Origin: Lophium mytilinum
Taxonomy: Eukaryota; Ascomycota; Dothideomycetes; Mytilinidiales; Mytilinidiaceae
DNA: 64,000 nucleotides
Reading direction: 5' to 3'
NCBI GenBank assembly: GCA_010093605.1
Contig: MU004192.1
Location: forward strand, 1,129,774 to 1,193,773
The position numbers were made by a program, and so were the translations under genes. A model generated the notes under the pieces. The model made no database searches and had not been told where the DNA came from. It saw only the letters and a list, made by a program, of their open reading frames with translations. Shown piece by piece: positions 10,840-23,573 of this stretch (position 1 is the first letter of the stretch; each line of letters begins with the position of its first letter).

Positions 10840-12166
10840 ATGGCGCAGAAGAATATTGTTGTGATAGGGTAAGTACAACGCGCAAACCCTAAATTTTCAA
10901 TTGACTTACACAGATTGTCCGCAGAGCTGGAGTCGCAGGATTGACGACAGCATTGCTGTTGTCGAAACATCCCCAATACCGGATCGTAGTAGCTGCCAAA
11001 CATATGCCTGGCGACTATGATATCGAATATGCATCACCCTGGGCGGGAGCAAATTACATGCCGTAAGTATGACTGGTCATCCATGAGGTCTTTCAAGGGA
11101 CAAGCCATTTGACAAAGGTTGCGTTTAGTGTTTCGGTTCGTGGTACTGAGGCTGCAGAGTGGGATAAGAACACATGGCCTCCCCTAGAAGATCTAGCACG
11201 GAACCACCCTGAGGCTGGCGTGCACTTTCAAGGTACGTCCAGATATACACTACCTTTTCCTGTATTAAAGATTGCTGACTAGATTAAAGAATGCGAGATC
11301 TTCAGTCGTTCCAAGGACATTGGTTCTGCAACAGCAGATTGGTTTGCTGAGTTACTGTCTCCGAACCCATGGTTCAAGGACGTTGTGCCGAATGTGAGCT
11401 GTCCCCTGGCTGTTCAGACATCATGCCCATACTCATTCGTCTCTCCTAGTTCCGTTCGCTTCCCAAGGAAACTCTGAGCCCTGAAATCGATTCTGCAACA
11501 GCTTTCACCTCTGTTTGCATTAACACGGCCATATACCTTCCCTGGCTGGTCTCACAGTGTCTCAAAAACGGTGTTACCTTCAAACGTGCCGTATTTAAGC
11601 ACATCTCCGAAGCGTCCTTGCCCGGAATCCACCCCTCAAGCAAGGCTGATCTCGTGGTCAATTGCACCGGCCTCATGGCAAGCACGCTTGGCGGCGTTGA
11701 GGACAAGTCCGTTATTCCCGCCCGAGGGCAGATTGTGGTCGTCCGCAATGTTGCTGACAGGATGGCTGATGTGTCCGGCACCGACGATGGAGATGGCGAG
11801 GCATGCTATGTCATGACAAGAGCCGCAGGCGGCGGCACGATCCTGGGCGGGTCCTACCAGAAAGGCAATTGGGAGTCCCAGGTCGATCCTAATCTGGCCA
11901 TTAGGATCATGAAGAGAGCAGTGAAGCTGTGTCCTGAGCTGACAGGAGGAAGAGGAATCGAACACCTTGACATCATCAGACACGGTGTTGGATTGAGACC
12001 TGTTCGACAAGGCGGAACGAGAATCGAAAAGGAGCGCATAGACAAAGTATTGGTGGTACACAACTATGGCGCCGGTGGGGCCGGATACCAGTCTTCGTAC
12101 GGATGCGCGCAGGCTGCTGTAGCCTTGATAGAGGAAGCACTTTCGTCAACACGCGCTCGTTTGTAG
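10840..12166 (+). CDS. D-amino-acid oxidase (FAD), peroxisomal
   Basis: Five exons: 10840-10868, 10925-11062, 11129-11232, 11290-11393 and 11450-12166, encoding 363 residues with every junction in phase. The N-terminus NIVVIGAGVAGLTTALLL carries the FAD-binding GxGxxG, whose first G is split over the first intron. The C-terminal signature RHGVGLRPVRQGG, then VVHNYGAGGAGYQSSYG, is typical of eukaryotic D-amino-acid oxidases. The reaction is D-amino acid plus O2 and water to 2-oxo acid, ammonia and H2O2. The last three residues, ARL, fit the peroxisomal PTS1 consensus, as expected for a peroxide producer. Neighbours are the divergent transaminase and, downstream in the same direction, a zinc-cluster regulator. 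A D-aspartate oxidase specificity is less likely but not excluded. Confidence 0.93.
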
Positions 12167-12685
12167 AGGCCGTAAACAAAAACTACACGCGTCGAGAATA
12201 TCCCTCTTCCAGACTTGGTGGATGCGCAATGGAGCTTCCGATTTCCGCTTGATGGTTGGGAGCTTTGAGGAATTTGAAAATACCACTTCTCGGCGATATA
12301 CTATCACGCTTGAGATGAAAAGAACAGAGACATCGATGCCATGAGTTTGTACCCCAAATTATGACGCAGCTTAGTCACAGTTCCCCATCGATGAAGCTAA
12401 CCGTAGTTCGCTTGGTGCAAGATCCTCTTTGCTTATCGGTGAAATCGTGCAACTCCCTCTCCAACATCCACCCCGATGCTTCATCCTCTCATCCTTCCAT
12501 TATTTCTCCCATCTCAATCCGCCAAATGCAAATCAGCTAGCGGCATAGAGCATGGGGTGACATAGCCTCCCGCGTCTTCCGCCGCTCTTTTCAACACTAG
12601 GCACGAAACGAGACTCTGCATATGCTGTAACTCTAATCTACACCCACCACCTCGTAAGCAGAGGGCCCAACGTTTCTCGCCTCAA
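12167..12685. other. Spacer with presumed promoter of the zinc-cluster regulator
   Basis: This is the 3' flank of the oxidase gene and 5' region of the regulator at 12686. A pyrimidine-rich stretch near 12470-12510 resembles a leader region. No gene was seen. Confidence 0.5.
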
Positions 12686-14929
12686 ATGGCATCCGTCCAG
12701 CATGTGAGATCTGGTGCCAAGAATTCCGGTCATCGGACAAATTCCCTCGGTTACGCCAAGATTGATTGCCACACCTGCGCAGCATCGAAAGAGCCTTGCG
12801 ATCGCCAACGTCCCTGGTGTGGCACCTGCATTGCAGCTGGGCAGAAATGTGGTGGTTTTGCCATGGATCTAGTTTGGAAGGGCCTTGCAGTCGCCGATAA
12901 CGCCACTCAGTCGTCTCCAAGCAGTGGATCGAGTGTGGACCGCAAACGGCAGAGACAGTCATCCAAAGAGCACCATGAATTCAAGTTCATTCAAGGCCGT
13001 CCCAAGAGAAAGCGCAAGCCAAAAAACTCCGACCAGCAGACGATGATAGGTAGCCTTCGTCCATTTCATCTAAGCGATCAGGTCGATGTTGTTGTGGCAG
13101 CAGCTCCGCAGACTGTTGTCAACCCTATCATTTCCGAACCTGGGTCTAGCTCTGGAGGTTCGGTATATGGCGACCTTACGGAGCTCAATGACGGGCCGTT
13201 TATACACGAGAATGCTTTGGGATCTCGCCTACCACACCTAATGTCCTTTGAATCCAACCCAGACATTACAGTAGAAATGCCCCAACCAGCCTACGATACG
13301 ACAAGTGACAACTTTTGGCACGACTCACCCGAATCGAATACACTTTTACCCCAGAATTTAAGCTCGCCGTCGCTCAATGACGCTAGATTCCTCGAAGACT
13401 TAGTTGCGGAAGGCCTTCAGCTAGTCACAGGTGGTTCCAACTTTGCACAAAGCCGGTTAATATCAGAGGGCTTCACGTTTCCAAACGAAGAAAACACCGA
13501 CGAAGTCACTTACGAAGAACAATTCCCACTCGCTGTCGGAGTTCCTTATCGAGATTTAGCTCACAAATATAGCCCAGTACTCGCGATGTGTTAGTGATCC
13601 TCTCTATTGTTAAGTAGCATGCTTTATTAATTCTATAGCTGACAATATTTAGATGACGAGGACTTTTGCGTTATGCCACTAAGCAGAGATTGCTCTACGA
13701 ATCCGTTCCGCATTTGTATAAATCGTTCCCAAAGTTCTGCCTTTCTCCTACATGCGATTCTCGCCCTCTCTTCACAGCATCTGGCCAAAAAGAACGACTG
13801 TGCTGCTTTAATGACTGAAATGCACAATCACCGATCGAGTGCAATCCAATTGTTTAGTCAGGCTCTAGGCAATACGCAATCGAAATTCCGTCCGCTTCTG
13901 GACACAGTCTTAATATTAATTAATCTCGAGGTAACAATTCTCCATCATGGCGACATTCGTAGGCTGACAAGTCTCCCAACCAGATAACCCAATCAGCGCG
14001 TGGTATGTGGGGAGTGCATCTCAACGGCGCACGGAGACTTCTTGAGCAAGCTGGACCAGTGGAAAAATGTCAAGGAAACTCACGGATTCGTGCGCAGTTG
14101 GCGATGCTTGTCTGGTATGGTAGCGCCTTTCAATTTGATGAACTTTTAGGTCTATATTGACAACTGTTTGTGCAGGTGGGATGTCACCATCGCTTTCATC
14201 GCAAGGAAAGAGCCCCGCCTGCCTATCGCATACTTGGAGACGCTGATGGAGTATGACGAGACCGACGGCTGGACTTATTTCATACTGAACGGGTGCCCAC
14301 CGGAGCTCGTTATGGCTATGGCCCGTCTCGCAAAATTAGCAGGGATATACGAAAAGACGACTCGGATGGAGTGGACGATGTTCAACCACGCTCCAGTCGA
14401 CGCCATCGTTGAAGAGGTCAAGAACTTTGTCAACGACGCGGATGTGGATCTAGATGACCTTGAGCATATGGAAGAGGATGCGGATACGCGACGTAATCGA
14501 TTCCATTGCATCGAGGCTTGGAGGCATGCCATTCTACTTCATGTCTGTCGTGTTTTCACTCCAAAGCAAGACGCATTCGGACTGCGATTGATCAGTCACC
14601 TATCCCGTGTTGTCCTTGACCATGTCCGATGCATACCGGCTACAGAGGTCATTCAGAAACAGGTACTTCTGCCGATATTTCTCGCTGCGTCCGAAGCCGG
14701 CGATGAGCACAGCCGTTCTTTTGCCCGCCAATACTGTGAACACTGGAACATCGCATCCCGAACTTCTCATTTTCAAGCCACTGCGGAGTTGCTCGAAGAC
14801 ATCTGGAAAGATTGGAGGCATTCAACGAGAGATGTCTACTGGTGGGGTCTCAAAACCGGTGGTCAGGTTTGGCCGCAGACTGGTAGCGGAGAAGATCAAT
14901 CCATGGTCTCGGAACTGCTTCTGGGATGA
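12686..14929 (+). CDS. Zn(II)2Cys6 fungal transcription factor next to the oxidase
   Basis: Four exons: 12686-13589, 13653-13930, 13984-14114 and 14176-14929, encoding 688 residues in phase throughout. The zinc cluster is at the N-terminus: Cys28, Cys31, Cys38, Cys45, Cys48 and Cys55 in CHTCAASKEPC...WCGTCIAAGQKC. It is followed by a basic stretch GRPKRKRKPK near residue 110. The rest resembles the fungal-specific transcription factor domain, with segments such as AFLLHAILALSSQHLA, WGVHLNGARRLLEQ and WRHAILLHVCRVF. Lying directly downstream of the D-amino-acid oxidase and between it and the permease, it is probably the pathway-specific regulator of this group (inference). Confidence 0.87.
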
Positions 14930-15975
14930 AAGGAAGCTGGAGATATTCTCGTATGACTTTGGAAGAATTCGTTCGGCACACGGATATCCCGCTGTCTGCT
15001 TACCACTCTTGAATCCTGGACGATGACACGACACTGACGGATGATGAGTTGAACCTAAATGGGTATAGCTATACCACGGGAGCGCGAATCATGCAGAACG
15101 GAATGGTTATGGATGGGATTCTGTGCACAGGCTGGGAGGAGTCCGGCTGCTAATGCGGGCATTCACCGGCCTAAATACCCCTTCTCCTTTCTTTTCCTTC
15201 TTTCTGTGGATACTCGGAAGTTCCCGAATGTTATCGTAGTATAGCAGCATAACCACAAGAATAACTAATAAATCTCAAGTTTGTATCGTTGGTACCTCGC
15301 AACGATGGCGTCTGAGGTTTCTCGAGCTATTTTCTAATTTCCCAAAACAGTGAATTTTCAGTCCTTTCAGGTGTCTGATACCACTTCGAAGCACTTCAGA
15401 CAGTACCAACCCGGGCTACATACGAATAAAGGCGTGCTCAACTGTGCCATGCTGAATCCAGCACAGAGCTTGCAGAGGATCTTCCAAATGGTACCTCCTC
15501 AGAAGCATGTGGACACTTTTGCAAAGCGACGTCTGAGGTGGCCCAGCTGGTTCACTGACTGTTCAAGAAGATCTGATCTCTCCTGTTCTAACTTGATGAA
15601 CGTATTTTGAAGGACAACATGCAGTGGTGAAGCGGTCTACACAGCTTTTCAGCGCAAGGCAAGCCCCCCCGCCCCCCAACGCCATCACTTGGTATCCAAG
15701 TGTGCACCCTGCTATTACTCAAGAACATGCTCAAACTCCAACAGAACAGATTTTACACCGCATCCCGATTTTCCAAAGGCTACGGAGACACCTCAAGCAG
15801 TGTCATAAGAGTGTGCACAGACTTCCCAGCAAAAACACCATCTTCGATGTCATCTCATAGCACTCATGCAGATAACAAATATTCAGAACTCCGCTTACAA
15901 TTCTCAGCACCACAAGAGCCTACGAAATCACACTACTAAACAACAAATGTTTCCACCCATCAAAGCCCTTCCCCA
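14930..15975. other. Convergent spacer, no gene seen
   Basis: This lies between the 3' ends of the regulator and permease genes. Only short frames without splice signals or domains. A poly-C run is near 15664-15676. Confidence 0.5.
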
Positions 15976-17808
15976 TCACGACTTCTGCGCCATCCCCACA
16001 GCATCCTCACTATTCTGCGTACTCAACCCATCCACAACCTCCAACCTCCCCACAATAGCCGCATGCCTCCTCTCCTCCAACAACGCATAATTAACATGCG
16101 GCCCCACAAACTTCCCCTTCTTCGACGTAAACCACAACGCAATCACAAACGCCACCAGCCCCGTCGACACAACGGACACGTAGCTCATGTTCTGAGGCGT
16201 AACCGGCATGGAAGTCGGGAAGCAGTACAGGATGTCGAGAAACACGACCCAGGCGACCGACACGCCGTTGATGGCGGCGCCGCACTTGCCCAGGCTGAAG
16301 TAGCGCTCGGGCAGGACTTTGTCGCGGCCGCGGTAGAGGAGGATGGCTTGTGGGATGACGCAGGAGGTTTGGAGGAAGACGATGGCGGCGCTGAGCATGG
16401 CGGAGAAGGCGGTGGTGGAGCCGATGAAGATGACGCCGTAGATCTGGTAGTGGTGTTAGTTGGGGGTCTGCTTCTGGGAGGGAGAGGGCGGGTTGCGGAC
16501 CGAGATGCATGATGCGGAGAGTAGCATGGCGTTCAATGGCATTTGGAAGCGAGGGTGGACGGCCATCCAGATCTTAGAGTAGGGTAAGGCTCCGTCGCGG
16601 GAGAAGGCCCATAGGGTGCGCGATGCGGTGGTAGCTAGATACTTGCGTTAGTCCGGCTCGAAGACGAAATGCCATGCTCAGGTGGCTCACCGTTAGCGAC
16701 CAAGTTGCTGAAGAAACAGAACGCAAAAACAGCCATCAGTATCGATGCGGCAACGTTGGAACCAGTCCCTTGGCGGTAAATTTCGATCAAAGGCAGTCCC
16801 GTCGGGGTGGCTAAGACAGCACTGAGATCCGTGATCGCGTACATCAAAGCAGCAGCAAAAGGAAACGCAGTAATAAGCCCCATGAGGAGAGGGTACATGA
16901 TGACCTTGGGGACGTTTTTCCCTGGCAGTGGAATTTCTAGATAGGAAATTAGCGAAGCACGCGTGCTTAAGCTCACTGAAGTTTACCTTCGCAAAGATGG
17001 GCGCCGCCATCACTGCCTAAGAAAGAGTAGACAGCGTTACCAACCGCGAGCATGAACGTCCAGCCCTCGCTTGACCAGCCGCTTTTGCTAGTGGTGTCCG
17101 TGAATATGAATGAAGCTGTTGCGTGGTGGTGGCGACCGACCACAAAAAGGACGATCATTGTGCTGGTGAGAGTAACGATCGACAGCAAAAACACAAACTT
17201 ATTATAAAGCGGGATCCATTGAGAGCCAAAGACATTGATGGCCACAGCTACCCAAATGAGGCCGACGTAGATCAAGTATTGCTGCCAGTGTTGTTGGCTG
17301 TAGTCTGGATACCAGACGTACACAATGTCCAAGATCATCGATGAGACGAAGTTGGCCACGGAGCCGGCTCCTAGCCACCAGCCGAGTACGCTGACCCATC
17401 CGTTGCTAAGAAGAGCACGAAAGTCAGTGTCTGTATTCTTCGTCCTGAAATGGTGGAAGCTTACACAAAAGACAAGAACGGCTTGTACTCGTCGCTTGAT
17501 ACCATAAACGACCAGTAGTACTGCGCACCAGCACAGGGATATGCAGATGCTAGCTCTGCCATTCCAGCTGACACTACCAGTGTCATCATCCCAGCGATCG
17601 GGAGAGACCATAGCGTGCCAGCAGATGAGGCTTCCGTCAGACTGATGCCAACGGATGACCCGGTCCCAAGCCAGGTGCAGGTCAGGGTGAAGGAGAGTGC
17701 ACTCAGAGACCAGAGGGAGAACTGACGGGGCATCGACTGCTTGTAGCCAGCGGCTTCAAGCTCGAGGTTGTCGAGCCGGGCAGCATCGTCGCCGAGATCC
17801 AGTGACAT
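15976..17808 (-). CDS. APC-superfamily amino acid/choline/GABA permease
   Basis: Five exons on the minus strand: 17808-17465, 17405-16987, 16936-16691, 16634-16501 and 16443-15976, encoding 536 residues. The protein has about 12 predicted membrane segments. Typical fungal GABA/choline-permease segments are SALSFTLTCTWLGTGSSVG, AGAQYYWSFM, GWVSVLGWWLGAGS, HLCEEIPLPGKNVPKVI, ANATTASRTLWAFSRDGALP and AFSAMLSAAIVFLQ. The splice junctions rebuild exactly these motifs. It is an integral plasma-membrane proton symporter by family. Its position at the right end of the transaminase/oxidase/regulator group suggests it imports the amine or amino acid used there. The donor of intron 4 (GTCCGC) is weak, but the frame and motif continuity support it. 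Confidence 0.88.
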
Positions 17809-18869
17809 TGTTGAGTGGTATTGAGTGATTGGGAGTAAGGCGTTGAGTTGGTATTGTCAACCAAGTGGAGAAGGCAAGTTGAGCTATGCGAGGGAAAACA
17901 ATGGCAACATGACCTGTATAGATATAGGAATACAAGTGGCTTGGATGGGGGTGCTCTATCATGGAGGACGCACGCTATGTCCAGATATCAGCTTGCGGGT
18001 GATCTTAGATAGAGCAGCATTGTATGGCTCGGCGGGCCTTAGCATGATAACACGGTTTCTACATCGGGGATTCATCCCAGTGCCATCCTCGTGGCTTTGC
18101 ACCACGGATAGCTATCATTGTGGTGCGCTGCGAGGGCGCTTTGTGCACGGATAAGTCATGGGTAAGTCCTGGGGAAGACGAAGTGTGGAGAAAAATTTAC
18201 CCGATGCGGCAGGCGAGATAAGACCGCCCGTCGGGAGTCACGTGTTGATGCATGATCCGCAAGGTCAAGAATCTAATCTCGGATACTCAAATAGGTAGAT
18301 CGGGTCGTCAGCAAGCTAATCCTGTAGTAGGGTCTTGCGAGTATGGTCCGCAATCTGAGCCCAACTATCTGTGAGCTGATGGCAGGCGGGTGGAAATTGC
18401 CACGATAGGATGCAATAAGGCTGAAATCAACACAACCCCATTGGACGTATCGAAAAGGGGTCAAGCGAGACCGGTGTGCTGGGAAACCTTAGGGTGTTCC
18501 CAGCTGTGACATCTGAAAAGCACCATCTTTTAGCATGGGTTCCTAACGATTGCAATCATCATCGGCATCATTCGGAGCGGACTGCCAGGCTCCGGATGGC
18601 CAAGAATACGTGGGGAGTATCTCATCACGCCTGCGTATTTGTACTCTCGTGTATTTTGATAACTTAACGCCACGTGTTCAAGATGAAGATAATATATGAC
18701 TTTCCGGCGGTCTGATTAGCATAGAGGAGTGCATTAGTGCTCGCTCTCTGTAAGGCTTTCATCTGAAATTTAGATATGAAAATTACCCGTGATGAAGTAA
18801 GTAACTGGCCGAGCCACGTGAAATTCGTACGTTCTATATACAAGGTAGCGTTATTGCGAGAACATGTCG
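17809..18869. other. Intergenic, permease promoter
   Basis: This is the 5' region of the permease gene and the 3' flank of the membrane-protein gene. No supported gene. Confidence 0.45.
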
Positions 18870-19885
18870 TTATCGAGGCCGCTGGTACCCAGCTGGTGAG
18901 TACCCTGCCTGGCTCTGGTAAGGCGCTGGAGCGCCTAGCGGTAGTCCTGGCTCTGCTTGTTGTGCTTGTTGCTCCCTCAGCCGTATCTGTTCTCTCACCG
19001 ACAGCCTCGCCGCCGGTCTGGCCGGCTGGTCTCTCTACCATTCCATGCGCATCAGTGACTGCTAGGAGAAAAAAAGAGAGGAACACATACCGGTGCCGCC
19101 TGAGGAGAAACTCGGCGCGTTTGCATAGGTACGCCTGCGCCGCGGCGCCACCCTCTGCTGGCGCCCCGTCGGCGCCCTGAACTACCTGAGGAAGCTGAGC
19201 GGGGTGGGTTTGCGGGACCTCTGGGCGCGCTGGCAGATTGGGATCCAGCGGGTTGGTTCCTGGCCGCTCGGTTTGCAGTAGCTTGGTCCCCAATGACTGG
19301 ACCTCCAGCGGCTTGCCCTCCAGCAGCTTGCCCTCCCGCAGGTTGGTTTCCAGCGGGTTGGTTTCTGACGACTTGGCCTCTATTGCGTTGGCCTCTAGGC
19401 TGGGGATTTACTGGCGGAATTGGATCTCTTGGCGGGCCTGGATCTCTGGGCGGAACTGGATCTCTAGGTGGAACTGGAGCTCTAGGTGAATTCCGAATTC
19501 TCGGAGGCCTGGGTGGAATAGGGGTCCTGGGTGGGTTTCGCTGTCGCGGCTGGACTGTGCTATACGACTCATCTGATACCTCTGAAGCAGGCCTACCAAA
19601 GGGCCCGCCTTTCGACCCCCAGGAGCAACAACAGAATATTACAAGAAGTAGTATGCATGCCGTAAAAGTTCCAATCGCAGCGCCGAGTTTGCCGGCAAAC
19701 GACAGTCCTCCCCCTCTTTCTAACAGCCTTGGTGCGGGGGCTAGGTGCCCCCCTCCTACGATAGCGGTAGTGGATGAAGAGATACTGAGGGCCAGAGCGG
19801 TGGTGAGGGTGTGTGTTTCCCAGGCCTTTCCGTCGGTAGTGGTGTGGTGCAGAGCCGAAGGCGCTGTTGTGGTACGAAGAAGCAT
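18870..19885 (-). CDS. Proline-rich single-pass membrane protein
   Basis: Two exons, 19885-19091 and 19034-18870, give 319 residues. The intron 19035-19090 has donor GTATGT, a CTGAT branch site and acceptor GGTAG. A short Ser/Thr-rich N-terminal part precedes one strong transmembrane segment (about residues 65-88, GTFTACILLLVIFCCCSW). A long cytoplasmic-type tail follows with PPRDP and PAGxQ repeats and an Arg/Gln-rich end. The layout recalls fungal cell-surface sensors or Mid2-like proteins, but no family domain is visible. No clear signal peptide is present, so an upstream exon may be missing. Function not assigned. Confidence 0.6.
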
Positions 19886-20662
19886 TGACTTGGGTTCGCG
19901 CGCAGATTGGGTGAGGCTGGTGGGTGTTGTGCCAAGGGAATTCGGGGAGAGCCACCAGGGCGCGTGCAGCCGAAACGGATGGCGTCGATCTTTATTTCTC
20001 CGACATGGAGGATGTCGATGTTCAGTTATGACGCGCTCGGTCTAACAGCACTGCTAGACATGCACAGGAGACTGCGCGAAACGGGCGCTGGTCGTTATGG
20101 CAACTTCAGGCGGTTGAGGCTGTGGAGACATAGGGGCCGTCTTGTCGGACCATCCATGTCCATGCTGCAGATAGAATAGTTCTAGCTTCTACCGCATCCC
20201 GCTGCCAAGCCTCGTCAACAGTGCCGTACTCGGGCCATCGATGAAACCGCGACTTGGAACCGGGTAGGCATATAACCCCGGCAATGGGCCTTCTGAGGCA
20301 GGTTAAGGACCCAGACATGGACGCTCCTCGTCGAATACAGGGCTTAGAACTGAGGTGAGACTCACGGTGCGCGGACCCCATGATGGTCACAGCTTAGGCC
20401 GCAGAATGGGCATGCTACTTGCTTATATGGGAAAGGAAGATGCTCATAGGCACATCGGAGGAGAGAAGGGGGATTATACTACATGAGGTACCTAATATAC
20501 ATATAGCGCCTCATGTTTCCACTATCATTAACAAAAGAAAAGATGCAGAGACCGACTTCTATACAGCCTATTAATGTCAAAGCTGGACCACAGATTGGTA
20601 TCACCATAGAAATAAACAACCTCTCACTCATTACCCACTTACTTCCCCCTCACCCAGCCCTC
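19886..20662. other. Intergenic, no gene seen
   Basis: Promoter side of the proline-rich membrane protein and 3' flank of the MFS gene. GC-rich with short frames only. Confidence 0.45.
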
Positions 20663-22645
20663 CTATGCCGGCGATGTCACCTGCTTTCTCCTGATATCGT
20701 TCCACCCCACTCCCCACACAACACAGAAGCAAGCGCACGCCCCACCAGCACTCAGATAGAACACCCGATCAATCGAATCCGCATACGCATGCAATACCCC
20801 CTCCAAAGCCGCCCCCTTGAGTACCTTCCTGAACCCCCGCGCTCCTGCATTGACCACAAACTGCACATCAACGCCGGGGGCATATTGCGGGATCTTTGTT
20901 TTGAGGGAATTGTTGAGAATCGTGTTCGCGGAGGTGAGCATAATGGAGCCCATAAAGGTTTGGCTGAACATGACGCAGGAGATGGCGAGAGCGACCTGCC
21001 TCTCCGGGACGCCGTTCTGGGCGGCGAGGATAGCCTGAGCGGGGGGTGTTAGCTTATTGGGTCTTTTGCCAATGTGGGAAAAAGGGAGCATTTTCGAGAT
21101 CAGGTAGGAGTAAGGAAAGGTGGAGAGGAACTCACGATTTGGGTACCCATACCCTGACCCGCACCGAGCAGGACTTGGAAACCGACTTGTCTGGCCTCTG
21201 GGGTGTGCACTGAGAATGTAGAGAAGAGCCCCGCGGCAATAGCTAGAAAAACGCTGGAGGCAACGCCAAAGGGAAGGTAATAACCGAGTTTCGAGACTGC
21301 GTAGATGTTAGTAGACACTCATCATAGACGCATCTCTCCGCCTGAACAACGTACTAGCGACGCCTGTGCTAACCCCAAATGCAATATTGACCATAATATT
21401 TGGCAGCAGATCGACCCCACTCATTGTTGGCGAGCGACCCTTGACTGTCTGGAAGAAAATAGGCAAGTAGTAGGACGAGAGGAACGTGCCAGCCATCAGG
21501 AATGCCATGAACATGCAGGCGCAGTAGATGATGCGCCGAGAAATCATCGAGGGCGGGATCATGGCCACGTCGCCCATTCGCTTCTCCCAGAAGAAGAACA
21601 CGATGTATGTAGCGCCGCCACCGCAGAACAGCCCGATGACGACCGAGCTGTCCCAAGGGTGCGAGACGCCGCCGAATTGGAGGGCCATGAGGACCATGAT
21701 GGACGCGGACGCAAACAACACGAATCCAGCTAGATCGAGTTTGCCCCAGACATTACGGATGACAATCGAGAACTTCTCCTTGGGTATCTGGTCGGGAACG
21801 TCGACGAAGAGGAGGGAGGCAGCGGCAACGCCACCAATCGGAAGGTTGATATAGAAGCCTAAGGATCAAAGGAATCATGTTAGCATACTGCCAGAAAATC
21901 CGGGGTGAACAAGGGTAGAATGGGAGGGGATCTTACACCATCGCCATGATACGTATTGAGTAAACGCGCCTCCGAGTACTGGCCCGATGACTAGACCGAG
22001 CTGAGCCCCTCCCATGCAAATCCCTTGTAGGGCAGGTAAGCGAGATTTCGGAACGGCTGCGCTGATCAACGTTAGGGCGCCGTTTTGGAGGCCTGAAGAT
22101 CCCATGCCTGCAACCGCTCGTCCAATAATCAGCATTTTCGAGGACGTGGCCAAGCCGCATATCAAAGACCCAACCTCGAATACCGCAAAGCAGATGAGGA
22201 ATAACCATTTCAGGCGAAAGTAGGTGTATAGTTTCCCCGTCATTGGTTGGAGAGCAGCGTTGGCAAGTGTGTAGGCGCCGCCATACCAACCGACGTCGGG
22301 TACGCTGTGAAAGGCATCGGTGATGCTAGGGATCGCAGTGCCAATGATGACGATATCGAGCAGCGTAAGAAAGCAGATAAACGTCACAGAGCTCATGAGG
22401 AGCAAGAGCTTCGTGCCTAGGATGTACTCCTTCTGGGGTTCGGTATCCTCGTGCGGTGTCTCTGTCTTTTCATCATTCACGGATGGCGAGTGCGTCGAAG
22501 GCTCTGTGTTTCTTTCCACTTTGTCATCATGATCGTGTGGCAGCACTGCGTTTTTGCCTCTCGGAGACGACGAAAGCGTAGACACGCTTTTGCGTTTCTC
22601 TGATTCATAGTCTGGTCCTTGGGAAGTGTCCATAATGGTAGTCAA
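20663..22645 (-). CDS. MFS drug exporter, DHA2 (14-helix) type
   Basis: Four exons: 22645-21937, 21858-21355, 21296-21136 and 21034-20663, encoding 581 residues. A hydrophilic N-terminal tail of about 85 residues is followed by membrane segments with typical DHA2 motifs: LDIVIIGTAIPSITDAF, GAYTLANAALQPMTGKLY, GRAVAGMGSSGLQNGALTLI, GGAQLGLVIGPVLGGAFTQY and, rebuilt across intron 1, WRWCFYINLPIGG. It should be a proton-driven exporter at the plasma membrane or vacuole; the substrate is unknown. About 0.9 kb upstream of its start is the 3' end of a zinc-cluster regulator on the same strand, and the two promoters share motifs. This suggests a regulator-exporter pair rather than part of the amine group to the left. 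Confidence 0.9.
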
Positions 22646-23573
22646 GATATGTGCTTGGAAAGTCGTGCATTAGACGTGCTCTGAATGTAATTCGGACATT
22701 TCAGTATAATAGGGATATGTATTTTGGATTCTAGGGCTGTTAGCAGGTTCCCATGATCTTTAAAAGATCTCGCATGCTGAAAACGAAGCTATGGCTCACC
22801 TAACTAGGACTAGCGTCCGGATTTCAGGCGTTTCTGAATCCCGAAATTCGAGGAAGTAAGTGATCTCCGCCAATTGAGTCAAACACGTAGGTACGCTTTG
22901 CGCCTAAAAAAGAGGCGTGGTTCCCCGCGGAACCCCCGTTATCGCCGCCGCAAAGGACCTGATAGAGATCTCCGATCACCAGTTATCGTTTACTTTGCCA
23001 ATGAGACGCATCGCTTAGCACGCTAACTGATCACTTAGGCCTATCCAAGTAGTTGCGGTCGAAAGTCGGGCCGCCAAGCGCCGACCGGCCCTCCATTCAC
23101 TTCAAAAGCGGTAAACTGATTCGCCGACTCGTATGCTTAAAACCGCGTATGAATTAAAGTGATTCACTGTTTCGAGAACAAACTGTATTTTGTTCAGTGA
23201 ATGTTGGTTAAGAAAAAGGGCTGATCTAACCTAATGTTGTACCAGGATTGTCGATCCCAAGGGCGCAAATACGAAGTGAGTCAATGCGATACCCAACAGT
23301 CCAATCTCGCCCCCGGATTATCGTATGAACTGCAGTCGGCCTTACGAGGGCAGTACTATGTATTCTGTGCTTCGACAAGCGTAGCTGGGCATATCATACT
23401 ATGCTCCGTTGTACAGGAGTTGACTCATTATGTTCTCATGAGGTCTAGCCTTCCTGTCAGGCGCCGAATCCGGAGCTTGCGTGAATGTACATTGCGTAGT
23501 CGTACAGAGTATCCTGATATTGCCTGGTTGCGATAGACTCATCTTAGCGTGAAGATCACGCCTGGCCTGCGTT
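22646..23573. promoter_or_regulatory. MFS promoter with motifs shared with the regulator promoter
   Basis: CTAGCGTCCG at 22810-22819 and AATCCCGAAA at 22837-22846 both recur upstream of the regulator gene (25953-25976, the first as its reverse complement). Further CGG/CCG triplets cluster at 22925-23110. No gene was seen in the rest of the spacer. Confidence 0.5.

Noticed and set aside
19293-20045. 250-codon Gly/Leu/Trp-rich frame antisense to the proline-rich membrane protein
   Set aside because: A mirror of the PPRDP repeats; no independent start context or splice signals.
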